Source: a virus. From it: a DNA stretch of 41,450 nucleotides. The stretch is from positions 1 through 41,450 of the IMG/VR virus record IMGVR_UViG_3300047494_000103. One strand, written 5' to 3'. Position 1 is the first letter of the stretch. The number at the start of each line of letters is the position of its first letter. Both the position numbers and the translations under genes were made by a program. The notes under the pieces are model-generated. The model was given only the letters and a program-made list of their open reading frames with translations, was not told the DNA's origin and ran no database searches. Positions 29,715 through 38,746 of this stretch are shown in pieces.

Positions 29715-32700
29715 ATGACCCGCCGACTCCGCTTGCGCTCCGCTCTGCTTCTTCTCGTAACCACTCTCTTTCCTCTACTGGTCGCTTCGCCGGCGTTCGC
29801 TCAGACGCCTGTGGGCTACGTGCAGGTCACGGGAAACTACGTGGGTGGACAGACCACGCCTGTAACGAATGGAACGATCTACTTCGCGCCAGTCAACAAC
29901 TCGGGCGTGGCGATCGGTTACCGAATCGGCCAAGGCTACGGCGGCGCGATTACGCTGACGATGTCGGGAACGTCGATCGCGAGCTGCTCGGTGTCGTCGG
30001 CTGGATCTGGCTACGTCAACGGAGCCTCTGCGGTGATTTCGACCGCCTTTGGAAATGGCGGCGTCTTGGCGATCTCGACGAGTTCTGGGAATTTGACAGG
30101 CTGCTCGGTGTCTCAGCCTGGCACTTACTCGGCGACTCCTGCGGTTTCCATCTCGGGCTTTGGCCAAGCTACGCAGGGGGTCTTACAGGCCCAAGTTACA
30201 AACGGCGCGTTCTCCATGCTGGTGCCTGATACCTCGATGACCTCGCCGACCAATGTTTGCTACAGCGTCAGCGTCGTCGACAATGTCTCAGGCAACTCAA
30301 TTCTTGGCGCGGGATATGGGTGCGTTCAGCCGGCGGCCTTTGGATCTGCCGTCAGTGGTTCTCAGGCTTGGTGTTCTTCGGGCTCTGCAGGCTCGGGAGG
30401 TTCGTGTAGCTTCGACGCGTACACGCCCAACCTGGCCGCGCTTGCGCTGGTCACTGCTGGACCTGTCGGACCTCCTGGACCGGCCGGCACAAACGGATCG
30501 AATGGAGCGCCGGGTACAACGCCTCTGATCTCTTCCGTCTCTGTCGTCAATGGAAGTTCTCTTGGCGGTACCTGGTCGGGATGCCCAGGTGCTTGCGTGT
30601 TGAATCTGACGATCACGGCCGGCACCAATTATCGAGGCAATTGGACGGCAAGCACTGCTTACAATGTTGGCGACATTGTGACGAATGGCGGCGCGATCTA
30701 CATTTCGCCCACGGCCTTCACCTCTGGGGCTTCGTTCAACGTCGCCAATTGGAACGTCTTTCCGAGCAGTGCTGGAACAGGGATTGTAAATTCCGCCACC
30801 GCTGTATCCCCGGTGATCTATCCGGCGGCCGGCTCTGCCGTATCTCCTGGCGTCGCGGGTCTCGGGTACATGATCAACCCGTTGAATCAAGTCGACTCCG
30901 AGAATGTGCTTTCCGGTTTCAATGGCGTCGACTGTAACGGCGATAGCATTACCCAGGCTTACGGCCTTCCCGGTGTGAGCACGCCGTCCTACAGTACTCC
31001 CGGCGGCTACTGCAACTACGTGGCGAACGATATCGGCGGGGGCTATTACCGCACCCTGGGCCAGGTGGGAGATTCCTCGGCCGACCTTTCTCTGAAGATG
31101 GTGATGTATTCGCCGACTGTGAGCGACGCGAACAATCCCCTTAGCCTTATTCTCATCGGCAAGAATGACCAAACGTATCTGCCAACGCCGACGCCAACTC
31201 AGCAGATGTATTACCAGATGTATCTCGCTTCCGCTGCCGCATGGAAAGCGACTCCTAACTCGCGCAAATATCTCGCGACGAACTGGACACAGAGCGGCGG
31301 AACGTTCACGCTTCCTCAGGCAGTGCTTTACAACACGACGTTCACTGGCGGGTCTGGATATGCCGTGGGTGACACGATCACGCTCACCTGCGTGGGCGGG
31401 ACGGGACCAACGTTCACTGTCGGATCTGTTGGGGGGTCCAACAATATTACCAGCCTCACACTTGCGTCTGCGGGTTCCGCATGCACGAACGTGGGTACCT
31501 TCCCGTCAACTATCTATCCGACGACGACGAGCGGATCGGGAACCGGTGCTACGGTCACCGCATTCATCGGCCTGGTACAGCCTGAGATTGGAACGACGGT
31601 GGGCAGCAAGCTACAACAGGGCTCGTTCTATGTGCCCCAGTCCGGAATCGTCGATGTCTACTACGCGCAGTATGCTTCCAGCACGGGCGCAGGACAATTT
31701 TCGATTGATGGCGGCTCACCGCTGGTCGACTATTTCACTGGCAGTTCGACGCTGAGTGCGCAATGGAATGGGCTCGGGCCTCGCAACTCTCTCGCCGGCG
31801 GCATTGTCATGGCCATGGCAAGATTCACTGGCATCACCCCAGGGATCCACTCTTCGGCCGCGTGGACCCAGACAGCGGCGGGCAAGGCTGGCATCTTCGG
31901 GATGGGTGTGCCGCCCACTGTTCATCTGCGCGGCAGCTCCGGAGCACACGCGATCATCGGCGGCAACATTCCCAACCAGTTCAACTCGACGCCGGCAACA
32001 CAGGCCGCGAACGTCGCCTCCAACTTGCTTTACAGCCAACTCAGCCTCAGTGTGGCCCAGCTTCTCAAGGGCGATGGCCTTATGGTCGCCTATGCGGACC
32101 AATCGAGCCTAGATCCTGTCCGGGACTTCATTCAAGGCGCGAACACTGTCGTCGATGGCTGTGTCACCAACTCGAACGCATCCGTGCATCCGACCGGCGG
32201 CGCAGGTTGCGGGCATGATCACATCGCGAAGAACTTTGAGGCGGTCGCCAAGGCGATGGGATTTCCGTCGACGGGCGTCCAGATGAATGTGGCGCCGAGC
32301 CCAACGGTCGGCAACGGCATGGCCTTGGAGACGACGACGGTGTTTCCGCCGAGCGGTCAGTTTGGAGGAGGATTCTATCCCTACTGCGTTACATCTTCTG
32401 GTCGCTGCTCTGGAATGGTAGGAACCCAGACCTCCAGCGTCACGATAAATCACAGTAAGGTCACGACAAACCTCGCGAACAATATTTTCTCGGCGACGAC
32501 AGATCCGACCAATCTGTGCAATTTCATTTTGACTGCTGGGACTCCGCTGACCGGTACTGCCAGCCTGCTTTGCACTGTCCAGTATTACGGCGGTGGCCTC
32601 AATATTTACCCCTCGTCTCAAGCGACTTCGGGTGGAAATGTTAACTCGAATATCGTCGATTTGGTGTCAAGTAATTACAACGGCACGGCGGCGCAAGGAA

Positions 32701-33158
32701 CCGATTTCCAAATATTTTCTTCAGCCTCGGCAGCCGGTACCACGGGCTCTGTTTTGCTTAACTTCCGCGTGCAGAACAATCCGCTCACGGCTGGAGTAAT
32801 CGCAAAATTCATCAATCAATCCGCCGGCGGATGGTCATTCAGTGAAGGCGCGACAAGCTCATTGGTGACTTGGAATGCTCCGACGCAAAACACGGCAATC
32901 TCGATGCCTACGCAAGCGCTCGCCGGCTTCCCGATCACCGTTTCATTCACGACAACTGCTGTGGCGTCGGAGACGGTCACGATGTCGGGCATGCTCACAG
33001 CCGGGCATTGCAATCAGCCGTCGCCAACCAATTCCAGCGCGGCATCTTCGACTCTGACGACGCCGGCGTACATCACGAATAAAACGACGAATCAGGTCAC
33101 ATTCAATCACGCTGCTACAGCGGGCATGACCTTCGACCTGGTTTGCTTCGCGTTCTAG
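29715..33158 (+). CDS. Secreted-type SGNH hydrolase with collagen-like segment, 1147 aa
   Basis: ATG 29715 after GAGGAT. Residues 1-29 are a clear Sec signal peptide (basic start, LLLLVTTLFPLLVA core, PAFA before Q30). Residues 30-245 are beta-rich, with Gly/Ser/Thr repeats; 249-269 are seven G-X-Y triplets (GPVGPPGPA onwards). The SGNH hydrolase region has block I G409-D410-S411 (NGDSIT), GKND at 482-485, and H825-P826. The residue three before H825 is Ala, not the expected Asp. The end (after 860) is again beta rich. A tail-fibre-like deacetylase of surface polysaccharide is likely, but a signal peptide is unusual for a virion protein. Confidence 0.7.
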   Translation: MTRRLRLRSALLLLVTTLFPLLVASPAFAQTPVGYVQVTGNYVGGQTTPVTNGTIYFAPVNNSGVAIGYRIGQGYGGAITLTMSGTSIASCSVSSAGSGYVNGASAVISTAFGNGGVLAISTSSGNLTGCSVSQPGTYSATPAVSISGFGQATQGVLQAQVTNGAFSMLVPDTSMTSPTNVCYSVSVVDNVSGNSILGAGYGCVQPAAFGSAVSGSQAWCSSGSAGSGGSCSFDAYTPNLAALALVTAGPVGPPGPAGTNGSNGAPGTTPLISSVSVVNGSSLGGTWSGCPGACVLNLTITAGTNYRGNWTASTAYNVGDIVTNGGAIYISPTAFTSGASFNVANWNVFPSSAGTGIVNSATAVSPVIYPAAGSAVSPGVAGLGYMINPLNQVDSENVLSGFNGVDCNGDSITQAYGLPGVSTPSYSTPGGYCNYVANDIGGGYYRTLGQVGDSSADLSLKMVMYSPTVSDANNPLSLILIGKNDQTYLPTPTPTQQMYYQMYLASAAAWKATPNSRKYLATNWTQSGGTFTLPQAVLYNTTFTGGSGYAVGDTITLTCVGGTGPTFTVGSVGGSNNITSLTLASAGSACTNVGTFPSTIYPTTTSGSGTGATVTAFIGLVQPEIGTTVGSKLQQGSFYVPQSGIVDVYYAQYASSTGAGQFSIDGGSPLVDYFTGSSTLSAQWNGLGPRNSLAGGIVMAMARFTGITPGIHSSAAWTQTAAGKAGIFGMGVPPTVHLRGSSGAHAIIGGNIPNQFNSTPATQAANVASNLLYSQLSLSVAQLLKGDGLMVAYADQSSLDPVRDFIQGANTVVDGCVTNSNASVHPTGGAGCGHDHIAKNFEAVAKAMGFPSTGVQMNVAPSPTVGNGMALETTTVFPPSGQFGGGFYPYCVTSSGRCSGMVGTQTSSVTINHSKVTTNLANNIFSATTDPTNLCNFILTAGTPLTGTASLLCTVQYYGGGLNIYPSSQATSGGNVNSNIVDLVSSNYNGTAAQGTDFQIFSSASAAGTTGSVLLNFRVQNNPLTAGVIAKFINQSAGGWSFSEGATSSLVTWNAPTQNTAISMPTQALAGFPITVSFTTTAVASETVTMSGMLTAGHCNQPSPTNSSAASSTLTTPAYITNKTTNQVTFNHAATAGMTFDLVCFAF

Positions 33159-33177
33159 TCAATGAACCCAAGCATCT

Positions 33178-33197
33178 GCGCGCCAGAGATGGCGCGC
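33178..33197 (+). other. GC stem-loop before the distal tail genes
   Basis: GCGCGCCA, GAGA, TGGCGCGC: perfect eight-base-pair stem with GNRA-type loop, no T-tract. It separates the SGNH gene from the tail tip genes and may mark mRNA processing or Rho-type termination. Confidence 0.5.
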
Positions 33198-33224
33198 GGC
33201 TAATCGACTCTCGACAGGACTTCT

Positions 33225-33875
33225 ATGGCTACGATTACGCTCGGCGGCTCTACCTATACGCTCGTCCCGCTGCCGACAAATGTGGGCTTCGTGGATCTGT
33301 CACTGACGATGCATGACTCCGTGGCGGTTGTCGAGAGCCCATACGATCCATCGCAGGCTCAATCACAGGCGTGGCCGGGCGCGGACTATTGGGCGATGCA
33401 GGCATCGCTGCCCAAGATGACGGAGCTGCAGGCCGGCTATTGGAAGGCGTTCATGGGTGCAATGCGAGGCCGCCTGAATGTCTTTCAAGTCGGCGACGTC
33501 AATCGGCCAAAACCGCTCGGGGTGGCGAAAGGTTCGCCTCTCGTCAACGGGGGAATCTCCGGTGGCAATGCGGTCAGTTCGTACACGCTATATACGCGAA
33601 ACTGGACGCCCAGCATCTATCGCCAGCTGCTGCCGGGGGATTATCTGCAGATAGGCTATCGGCTTCATATGGCGCTAGCTGAAGTTGACTCGGATTCCAG
33701 CGGAAACGCGGCAATCTCAATCTTTCCGAGCCTGCGCGAAACGCCGGCGGATGGCACTGCCATCAAGCTTGTCAATACGCAGGGCGTCTTTCGCTTTACG
33801 AACAACCAGCGTCAGTGGCATACCACGGTCGATCACTTGAGCCAATTGGGCCTGCAGGCTCGAGAGCAGAAGTAG
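33225..33875 (+). CDS. Distal tail protein-like, 216 aa
   Basis: ATG 33225 behind CAGGAC. The sequence has the pattern of siphovirus distal/minor tail proteins of the HK97/Burkholderia-phage type: an N-terminal beta domain, Y-W-A-M strand, MRGRLNVFQVGDVNRPKP, then PGDYLQIGYRLHMAL, ISIFPSLRETPADGTAI and a terminal VFRFTNNQRQWHT. It probably forms the ring at the tail tip. The family name is not certain. Confidence 0.6.
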   Translation: MATITLGGSTYTLVPLPTNVGFVDLSLTMHDSVAVVESPYDPSQAQSQAWPGADYWAMQASLPKMTELQAGYWKAFMGAMRGRLNVFQVGDVNRPKPLGVAKGSPLVNGGISGGNAVSSYTLYTRNWTPSIYRQLLPGDYLQIGYRLHMALAEVDSDSSGNAAISIFPSLRETPADGTAIKLVNTQGVFRFTNNQRQWHTTVDHLSQLGLQAREQK

Positions 33876-33883
33876 GGATCCCT

Positions 33884-34444
33884 ATGAGCCGCAATCTCTC
33901 TCTTCCAATGTTGGACGCGATGCTGAGTAATGCCATCGTGCCAGCCATCCTTTTTACCGCGACATTCCGTTCTGAGTCGGTCTATGTGTGGAGTGGAGTG
34001 GGCATTCTGGGCTATGCGGGAAACTCCTATCTGGGCGTAGGGGATCTGGGCAAGGTCGGCGGCATCAGTGAGGGTATCGAGGTCAGTGCTGACGGGACCT
34101 CGGTGACGCTGAGCGCGATCGATGCGAACTTGCTAGCCGAGACGATGTCAGATATTCAGCTCGGTGCGCCAGCGACGATCTTCCTGGCATTTCTCGATCC
34201 TGTTGCTCTGACCGTTCTCGGCGATCCCTATCCTCTCTTCGTTGGTACCGTCGACGCACCAACCATCTCTCCCGGCCTGGATGAGTTCGCCATCACACTC
34301 AAGCTCGAGAACAAGCTCAGCAACCTCCAGCGAGCCAACATGCGGCGCTATACGGCTGCGGATCAAAGGCTCTACTACCCGACCGACATGGGCTTCTTTG
34401 CGGTTGAGACGCTCAATGATCAAGCGCTGCGCTGGGGCGGTTGA
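33884..34444 (+). CDS. Minor tail protein, DUF2163/gpL-like, 186 aa
   Basis: ATG 33884, with AGGGATCC eight bases before. It has the WSGVGILGYAGNSYLGVGDLG block, SADGTSVTLSAID and ANMRRYTAADQRLYYPTDMGF end seen in tail proteins encoded just before NlpC-like and J-like genes. It is expected to bridge distal ring and central fibre. No catalytic residues. Confidence 0.7.
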   Translation: MSRNLSLPMLDAMLSNAIVPAILFTATFRSESVYVWSGVGILGYAGNSYLGVGDLGKVGGISEGIEVSADGTSVTLSAIDANLLAETMSDIQLGAPATIFLAFLDPVALTVLGDPYPLFVGTVDAPTISPGLDEFAITLKLENKLSNLQRANMRRYTAADQRLYYPTDMGFFAVETLNDQALRWGG

Positions 34445-34445
34445 T

Positions 34446-34700
34446 ATGGCGGTGCCATCTCGCTTTCTGCCTAAGGCGATGCGGCAGCGCGTCATCGTTC
34501 ATCTCACTGTGCCGATCAAGGATAGCGAATTCCGGACGCGGCTTTGCGGTCCGTCCTGGGCCCCGCTTGCATCCTCGGATTGGGGATCTAGGAAAGAAGA
34601 GCACGTCACCTGTCGCCACTGTCTGGCGCTGATCGAGAAATATGACAAACATTTCAATCAAGCTTTTGAAGTCGGCGGGGCCGACGCTTGCGCGCAGTGA
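34446..34700 (+). CDS. Small protein with CxxC pair, 84 aa
   Basis: ATG 34446, two bases behind the preceding stop. Basic, with VTCRHCLALIEKYDKHF near the C-terminus and a WAPLASSDWG loop, maybe a half zinc finger. It overlaps the DUF6950 gene by 59 bases, so part of it may be non-coding; the close spacing to the upstream gene is its main support. Confidence 0.5.
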   Translation: MAVPSRFLPKAMRQRVIVHLTVPIKDSEFRTRLCGPSWAPLASSDWGSRKEEHVTCRHCLALIEKYDKHFNQAFEVGGADACAQ

Positions 34701-35145
34701 GCATTGGCAGACGCGAGCCTACCATCAATTCCTTTTGGATCGGGCACGGAAGCATTTTGCCTGGGGTTCGCAGGACTGTGCTCTTTTCGCTGCTGATGGC
34801 ATTCTCGCGTTTACTGGCGTTGACATCGCTTCTGACTTCCGCGGGAAGTATTCGACAGAAGCTGAGGCCTTCGCGGCCGTGCAGGCTGTATGCGGCGGTA
34901 CAACGGTTGCCGATGCAGCGGCGTATTGCGCAAGCAAGCACAATCTGCCTGAGTGGCAATATCCGCTCATGGCGCAGCGCGGCGACCTCGCTGTATTCGA
35001 GGATCCGGATACAACATCGCCTGGCGGTGAGTCTCGCCTCGTAGCGGGTCTCATTCACTTGAACGGCCGCCACATCGTCGCCGCTGGCGAGCTCGGCCTT
35101 AAGAATGTTCCGATCGCGGCAATCAAGAGGGCATGGCATGTCTAA
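34642..35145 (+). CDS. DUF6950/NlpC-P60-like tail peptidase, 167 aa
   Basis: The family signature is FAWGSQDCALFAADGILAFT with catalytic C46, followed by DFRGKYSTEAEAFAAVQ; H144 (GRHIVAAG) is the likely partner and the end AIKRAWHV is typical. These tail-tip proteins resemble lambda gpK and probably open peptidoglycan during infection. ATG 34642 lies inside the previous gene. Confidence 0.8.
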   Translation: MTNISIKLLKSAGPTLARSEHWQTRAYHQFLLDRARKHFAWGSQDCALFAADGILAFTGVDIASDFRGKYSTEAEAFAAVQAVCGGTTVADAAAYCASKHNLPEWQYPLMAQRGDLAVFEDPDTTSPGGESRLVAGLIHLNGRHIVAAGELGLKNVPIAAIKRAWHV

Positions 35146-37588
35146 AGCGATCCAAGGCGCGTTCATGATCGCTGGTGCAATCGGTCTCGGCGCAGCTCTC
35201 TTTCTCAATCCTGCGCTACTGGCAACGGCGCCATGGGTGGTGAATGCTATGTGGGCGCTTGCGGCCGGCGGCGTCGGCATGGAAGCGGGTGCCATTGCCA
35301 GCGCTCTGACTAGCAATCGGGGTCAGAACATCACTACCCGTACGCCTGCAGGCCTGCGACAGATCATCTACGGTGAGCAGCGCGTCGGCGGCGTGATCGT
35401 CTACCAATCCACCTCGGGTAGCCACTTCTGGCAGATGAATATGATCATCGTGTTGGCCACGCATGAGGTCGACGCGATCGAGAATCTCTATCTCGACGGA
35501 CGTCAGGTGTACTGGGTTGTTGGATCGGACGCGAACACCACGCGCAATGGTGTCAATTTTGGCGGCAATGCGGATAGTAACGATCACATCGGGCCTGGCG
35601 GCCCGACGTACAACTTCGGCAGCCTGGTCTTTTGCGCGGCTCGTTTCGGCGATCAGGCCGCCGGCGACGTCATTCCGGAGGTCGCCGGGAACGATCCGAA
35701 CTGGTCGACTTCAGCTCTCGGCAATCCTCCCTCTCTGATGGGCTGCGCGTATGTGTATTTGAAGCTGGTCTATCACTCCGTCACGCTTCCGACGCTGCCT
35801 GAGATCCGCTTCACAATCCGCGGCAAGAACAACATTTATGACCCTCGCACGGGTACGACCGGCTATTCGACGAACTGGGCGCTGCAGGTCGCGGATGTCA
35901 TCACGGACTCGTCCTGGGGGCTTGGCGATAATTCGGTGAATCAGGCCCAGCTCATCGCAGCCGCCAACGTTTGTGATGAGCAGATCTTGACGAGCCAAGG
36001 CTATGAATCGAACTACGCCCAGAGCATCCACTACGACACGTCGACAGCGCCTGGTGATGCGCTCAATATGATGATGCCTTCTGCTGGCGGACGCCTCAGT
36101 CGCGTCGGCGGCGAGTGGTATATCTGGCCGGCATACTGGCAGGGGCCCAGCTTCGTGTTTGACGCGTCGGCCTTGATTGATGTTCCGAGCTGGACGCCAT
36201 ATCGAAGCTTCAAAGATCTCATTAACCGCGTCAATGGCACCTACACGGCCGCGAACTATCCGTACAACACCGCCGGCAATCTTTATGACTCCAACGGTTG
36301 GTGGAACGGGACCACGGCGAACAACTGGCCTTTTGCTTTTCAGCCGACGAACTTTCCTCAATACGCCCAGGACACGCTGCACGGTTACTCCTCTGATGCG
36401 TTGCTTGTGGAGGATGGCGGTGTGCAGCTGCCGTACGAGATGACCCTGCGTGGCGTGCTGTCGATCGTCCAGGCGCAGCGTGTGGCCAAGATCCATCTGT
36501 TGCGGAATCGCTTCCAGGGTACTGGCACATTCCCGATGTCGCTCGCTGCCTGGCAGATGATTCCGACGACGGTGTTTCAATTCTCGTGGCCGGCTCTCAA
36601 CTGGTCTTATAAGCAGCTCGAGGTCGCGGCCGTCCGTTTCAAGATAGAAGAGGTCAAGGCTCTCGGCAGCGGCGACGGAGACTCCGGAGATGAGAGCGAT
36701 AAGGTGCCTGCCCTCTCGGTCGAGCTATCTGTCAATGAGACGGATGTCAGCATTTACGAATGGTCTATCGGCGAGGAGCTGACTCCGTACGACGTACCGG
36801 TGGCTCCGGTCAACGGCGCGTACACGCCGCAGCCTCCAACTTCGCTCGTGATCGTCAGCAATGGCCTTACCGCCTTGACGGGCGCCGATGGCGTCGTGAC
36901 GCCTCGGGCTAGGTTGACCTGGGTGCCTCCGAACGATTCCTACGTCAAGCTGATCCAGGTCCAGTACAAGCTGAGCTCTTCCACTACCTGGCTGGACGCC
37001 GGCACATTCGACGCGCTCTCAGAGCTTGGCTATGTCAATGGGATCATCTCCGGCCAGACCTATGATTTCCAGATCCGCTCGATGCGCTTCAATGGTGCTA
37101 TCTCGGTATGGGTGCAGGATCTGGGTTATACGGCCGGTGCAGGCGTTCTCTCCGTGATTCCGGCCGCCCAAGTCGCCGGGCTATCCGGGGCGGCGCTTGG
37201 GGATGCATCTTCGCTATCGTCGGGCACCGTGGCTGCCGCGCGATTGCCGGCGGCGCTCGCCCGGATAAATGCGGCCGCCGCGACCGGGCTGACTGTGGCG
37301 GCTGGCGCTGCATCTCAGGTCGGCAGCGGCGCCACAGCAACCGTTTCGGGATCCAGCCTGGCTGGTTCGGTCACCCTGACAACTGGCACCGGCACACTTG
37401 CTGGCGGAACGATCTGCACGGTTAATTTTCCGTCCACTCTCGCGAGTGCGCCGAATGGAGTTTGCGTGGCGAACGGGATCGCGCTTCCGGATCTCGGCTG
37501 GACGATCTCGACCACGCAACTGACGATCGCAGTGGTCACTCCGCTTGCTCCTTCGACAACCTACACGATCGAGTACTCGATCGCCTGA
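35138..37588 (+). CDS. Tail tip/central fibre protein (J-like), 816 aa
   Basis: ATG 35138 after AAGAGG, overlapping the DUF6950 end by eight bases. The N-terminus has two hydrophobic helices (GAFMIAGAIGLGAALFLNPAL and onwards) and the GLRQIIYGEQRVGG strand typical of J-like host specificity proteins; residues 100-500 form the hub domains; about 565-670 is a fibronectin type III domain (ARLTWVPPNDSYVKLIQVQY, GQTYDFQIRSM). The last 130 residues are Ala/Gly/Ser-rich beta repeats. It would contact the receptor. Confidence 0.85.
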   Translation: MSKAIQGAFMIAGAIGLGAALFLNPALLATAPWVVNAMWALAAGGVGMEAGAIASALTSNRGQNITTRTPAGLRQIIYGEQRVGGVIVYQSTSGSHFWQMNMIIVLATHEVDAIENLYLDGRQVYWVVGSDANTTRNGVNFGGNADSNDHIGPGGPTYNFGSLVFCAARFGDQAAGDVIPEVAGNDPNWSTSALGNPPSLMGCAYVYLKLVYHSVTLPTLPEIRFTIRGKNNIYDPRTGTTGYSTNWALQVADVITDSSWGLGDNSVNQAQLIAAANVCDEQILTSQGYESNYAQSIHYDTSTAPGDALNMMMPSAGGRLSRVGGEWYIWPAYWQGPSFVFDASALIDVPSWTPYRSFKDLINRVNGTYTAANYPYNTAGNLYDSNGWWNGTTANNWPFAFQPTNFPQYAQDTLHGYSSDALLVEDGGVQLPYEMTLRGVLSIVQAQRVAKIHLLRNRFQGTGTFPMSLAAWQMIPTTVFQFSWPALNWSYKQLEVAAVRFKIEEVKALGSGDGDSGDESDKVPALSVELSVNETDVSIYEWSIGEELTPYDVPVAPVNGAYTPQPPTSLVIVSNGLTALTGADGVVTPRARLTWVPPNDSYVKLIQVQYKLSSSTTWLDAGTFDALSELGYVNGIISGQTYDFQIRSMRFNGAISVWVQDLGYTAGAGVLSVIPAAQVAGLSGAALGDASSLSSGTVAAARLPAALARINAAAATGLTVAAGAASQVGSGATATVSGSSLAGSVTLTTGTGTLAGGTICTVNFPSTLASAPNGVCVANGIALPDLGWTISTTQLTIAVVTPLAPSTTYTIEYSIA

Positions 37589-37596
37589 GAGGTCCT

Positions 37597-37884
37597 ATGG
37601 CAACGCAACGCATGACGGCGGCCGAGCTGATCGCCAGCATCTTCTCGAGTCCGCAACACAAGCTGCCGGGCAATATGCGGCGCGTCACGCTCGATCAGCT
37701 CCATTATTTGCGAGACCTCGTCCTGGCCGAGGGTAACGCTCGAGAAGGTGACGGCGGGTCGATCGCATGGAATTCCATTGACGGGCATAAGTACGTGCTC
37801 ACGGAAGATCGAGTAGGAGATAAGCATTCGCTGACTCGGCTAGTTAGGGTCCCGATTAGCGGAGTCCGTGGCCTGTTCGATTAG
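37597..37884 (+). CDS. Hypothetical protein, 95 aa
   Basis: ATG 37597 with GAGAGG before it. A basic helical start (TAAELIASIFSSPQHKLP) and a beta end (HKYVLTEDRVGDKHSLTRLV). No family known. Last + strand gene of the tail block; its end overlaps the convergent gene 37840-38169 by 45 bases. Confidence 0.55.
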   Translation: MATQRMTAAELIASIFSSPQHKLPGNMRRVTLDQLHYLRDLVLAEGNAREGDGGSIAWNSIDGHKYVLTEDRVGDKHSLTRLVRVPISGVRGLFD

Positions 37885-38169
37885 TCCCATAAGGCAAATT
37901 TCAATTTTGTGCCCATGCTTCGGCGCCCAAAACTCTTCCACCCTAGTCGTGGCTAGGCCCCATTGTGCCATGCAGGCCGGACACTGAAGCCATGGCTTCT
38001 CGAATCCCCCGTACTCCTCGCGGCTTACGATACAGAGGAGTCTGAGGCAGCTTGGGCATGCGATGTCGAAGCCGGCAGGCAGGGGATCGATGAGATTGAT
38101 TTCGAGCAGATGCGTGTCGATCTTGCGATTCTTGAGAAGATTTCGAACGGCTTCAGGAAGCTCGATCAT
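37840..38169 (-). CDS. Zinc-ribbon protein, 109 aa
   Basis: Minus strand, ATG at 38169 coupled to the stop of the ribbon-helix-helix gene. Two CxxC pairs (CPSCLRLLC and CPACMAQW) in the middle form a zinc ribbon; the N-terminus is a LPEAVRNLLKNRKIDTHL helix. Probably a partner of the neighbouring regulator, because they are translationally coupled. Function unknown. Confidence 0.6.
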   Translation of the reverse strand: MIELPEAVRNLLKNRKIDTHLLEINLIDPLPAGFDIACPSCLRLLCIVSREEYGGFEKPWLQCPACMAQWGLATTRVEEFWAPKHGHKIEICLMGLIEQATDSANRDPN

Positions 38170-38366
38170 GGTTGATTCCTCTCGAGCATCTCGGCGATCG
38201 CGATCTGGATCGCCGCTCCCCGCGAGATCCCCTTGCGCTCGGCGAAGGCGTCGAGACGATTCAGGTGCTCGGGCTTCACCCTCACGGCGATCGGCACCCC
38301 GACCTCACCGGTGGACTTTCTACCTGGTTTGAGCGCGGATTTGGCGGGAGTCGCTTTGGTCGTCAT
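38166..38366 (-). CDS. Ribbon-helix-helix DNA-binding protein, 66 aa
   Basis: Minus strand, ATG at 38366. After a basic tail, residues 23-62 (GVPIAVRVKPEHLNRLDAFA, then GISRGAAIQIAIAEMLER) give the ribbon strand and two helices of CopG/Arc-type regulators, with the G-x-S-R-x-x-A turn. It would bind operators as a dimer of dimers; the inverted repeats directly upstream (38393-38450) are candidates. A role in lysogeny control is inferred from the place beside the integrase. Confidence 0.75.
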   Translation of the reverse strand: MTTKATPAKSALKPGRKSTGEVGVPIAVRVKPEHLNRLDAFAERKGISRGAAIQIAIAEMLERNQP

Positions 38367-38392
38367 TGAGGAATCATAGCGCCGAAAAAGAT

Positions 38393-38450
38393 TTGTTGTA
38401 AACTTCTGTCACCTATAAATCTATTTATGTATTCGATTCGTATACAACAA
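38393..38450. promoter_or_regulatory. AT-rich operator/promoter region
   Basis: TTGTTGTA (38393-38400) and TACAACAA (38443-38450) are perfect eight-base inverted arms; between them ATAAAT-CT-ATTTAT (38415-38428) is a second palindrome. The stretch is much more AT rich than its surroundings and lies upstream of the minus-strand regulator gene. It is a likely promoter with repressor sites. Confidence 0.6.
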
Positions 38451-38477
38451 TGACGTATAAAAAAGATGGATCGACGG

Positions 38478-38636
38478 TCATTTCTTTCTTGGTTGCACGA
38501 TGCCTTCCTCTTCGGCAAGACGGGCGATGGCTAGGCGAATGACGTTCACTTGGTCGATTTGGAGCTTCTCAGAGAGCTTGGCTAGCTGTGTCTTCTGGAT
38601 TGAACTCAGACGCACAGTCATTGGAGTCAAGGACAT
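38478..38636 (-). CDS. Second ribbon-helix-helix protein, 52 aa
   Basis: A short minus-strand gene from ATG (complement of 38634-38636) to TGA (complement of 38478-38480). The product MSLTPMTVRLSSIQKTQLAK continues with LSEKLQIDQVNVIRLAIARL: ribbon strand TVRL, helix A, turn and helix B as in Arc/CopG proteins, without extra domains. It is divergent from the integrase gene and faces the inverted repeat at 38672-38699, so it may control integrase or itself. Confidence 0.7.
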   Translation of the reverse strand: MSLTPMTVRLSSIQKTQLAKLSEKLQIDQVNVIRLAIARLAEEEGIVQPRKK

Positions 38637-38671
38637 GCGTCCATCGTAGACGCTCAATTGGGTTGCTTAGG

Positions 38672-38699
38672 GGTGTCTGAAAGGTATCCATTAGACACC
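38672..38699. promoter_or_regulatory. Operator-like inverted repeat before the integrase
   Basis: GGTGTCT (38672-38678) and AGACACC (38693-38699) are perfect arms, centre to centre 21 bp, two helical turns, in the 110-base divergent region between the small regulator and the integrase. The half site TGTCT also appears in the replication iterons. Confidence 0.5.
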
Positions 38700-38746
38700 T
38701 GTGTTGCGAGATGTAACTACCACGAAAGTTTGTTGACGGAGATACG

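Noticed and set aside
30459-30521. A long collagen-like shaft
   Set aside because: Only seven G-X-Y triplets occur, so it is at most a short linker or trimerisation spot.
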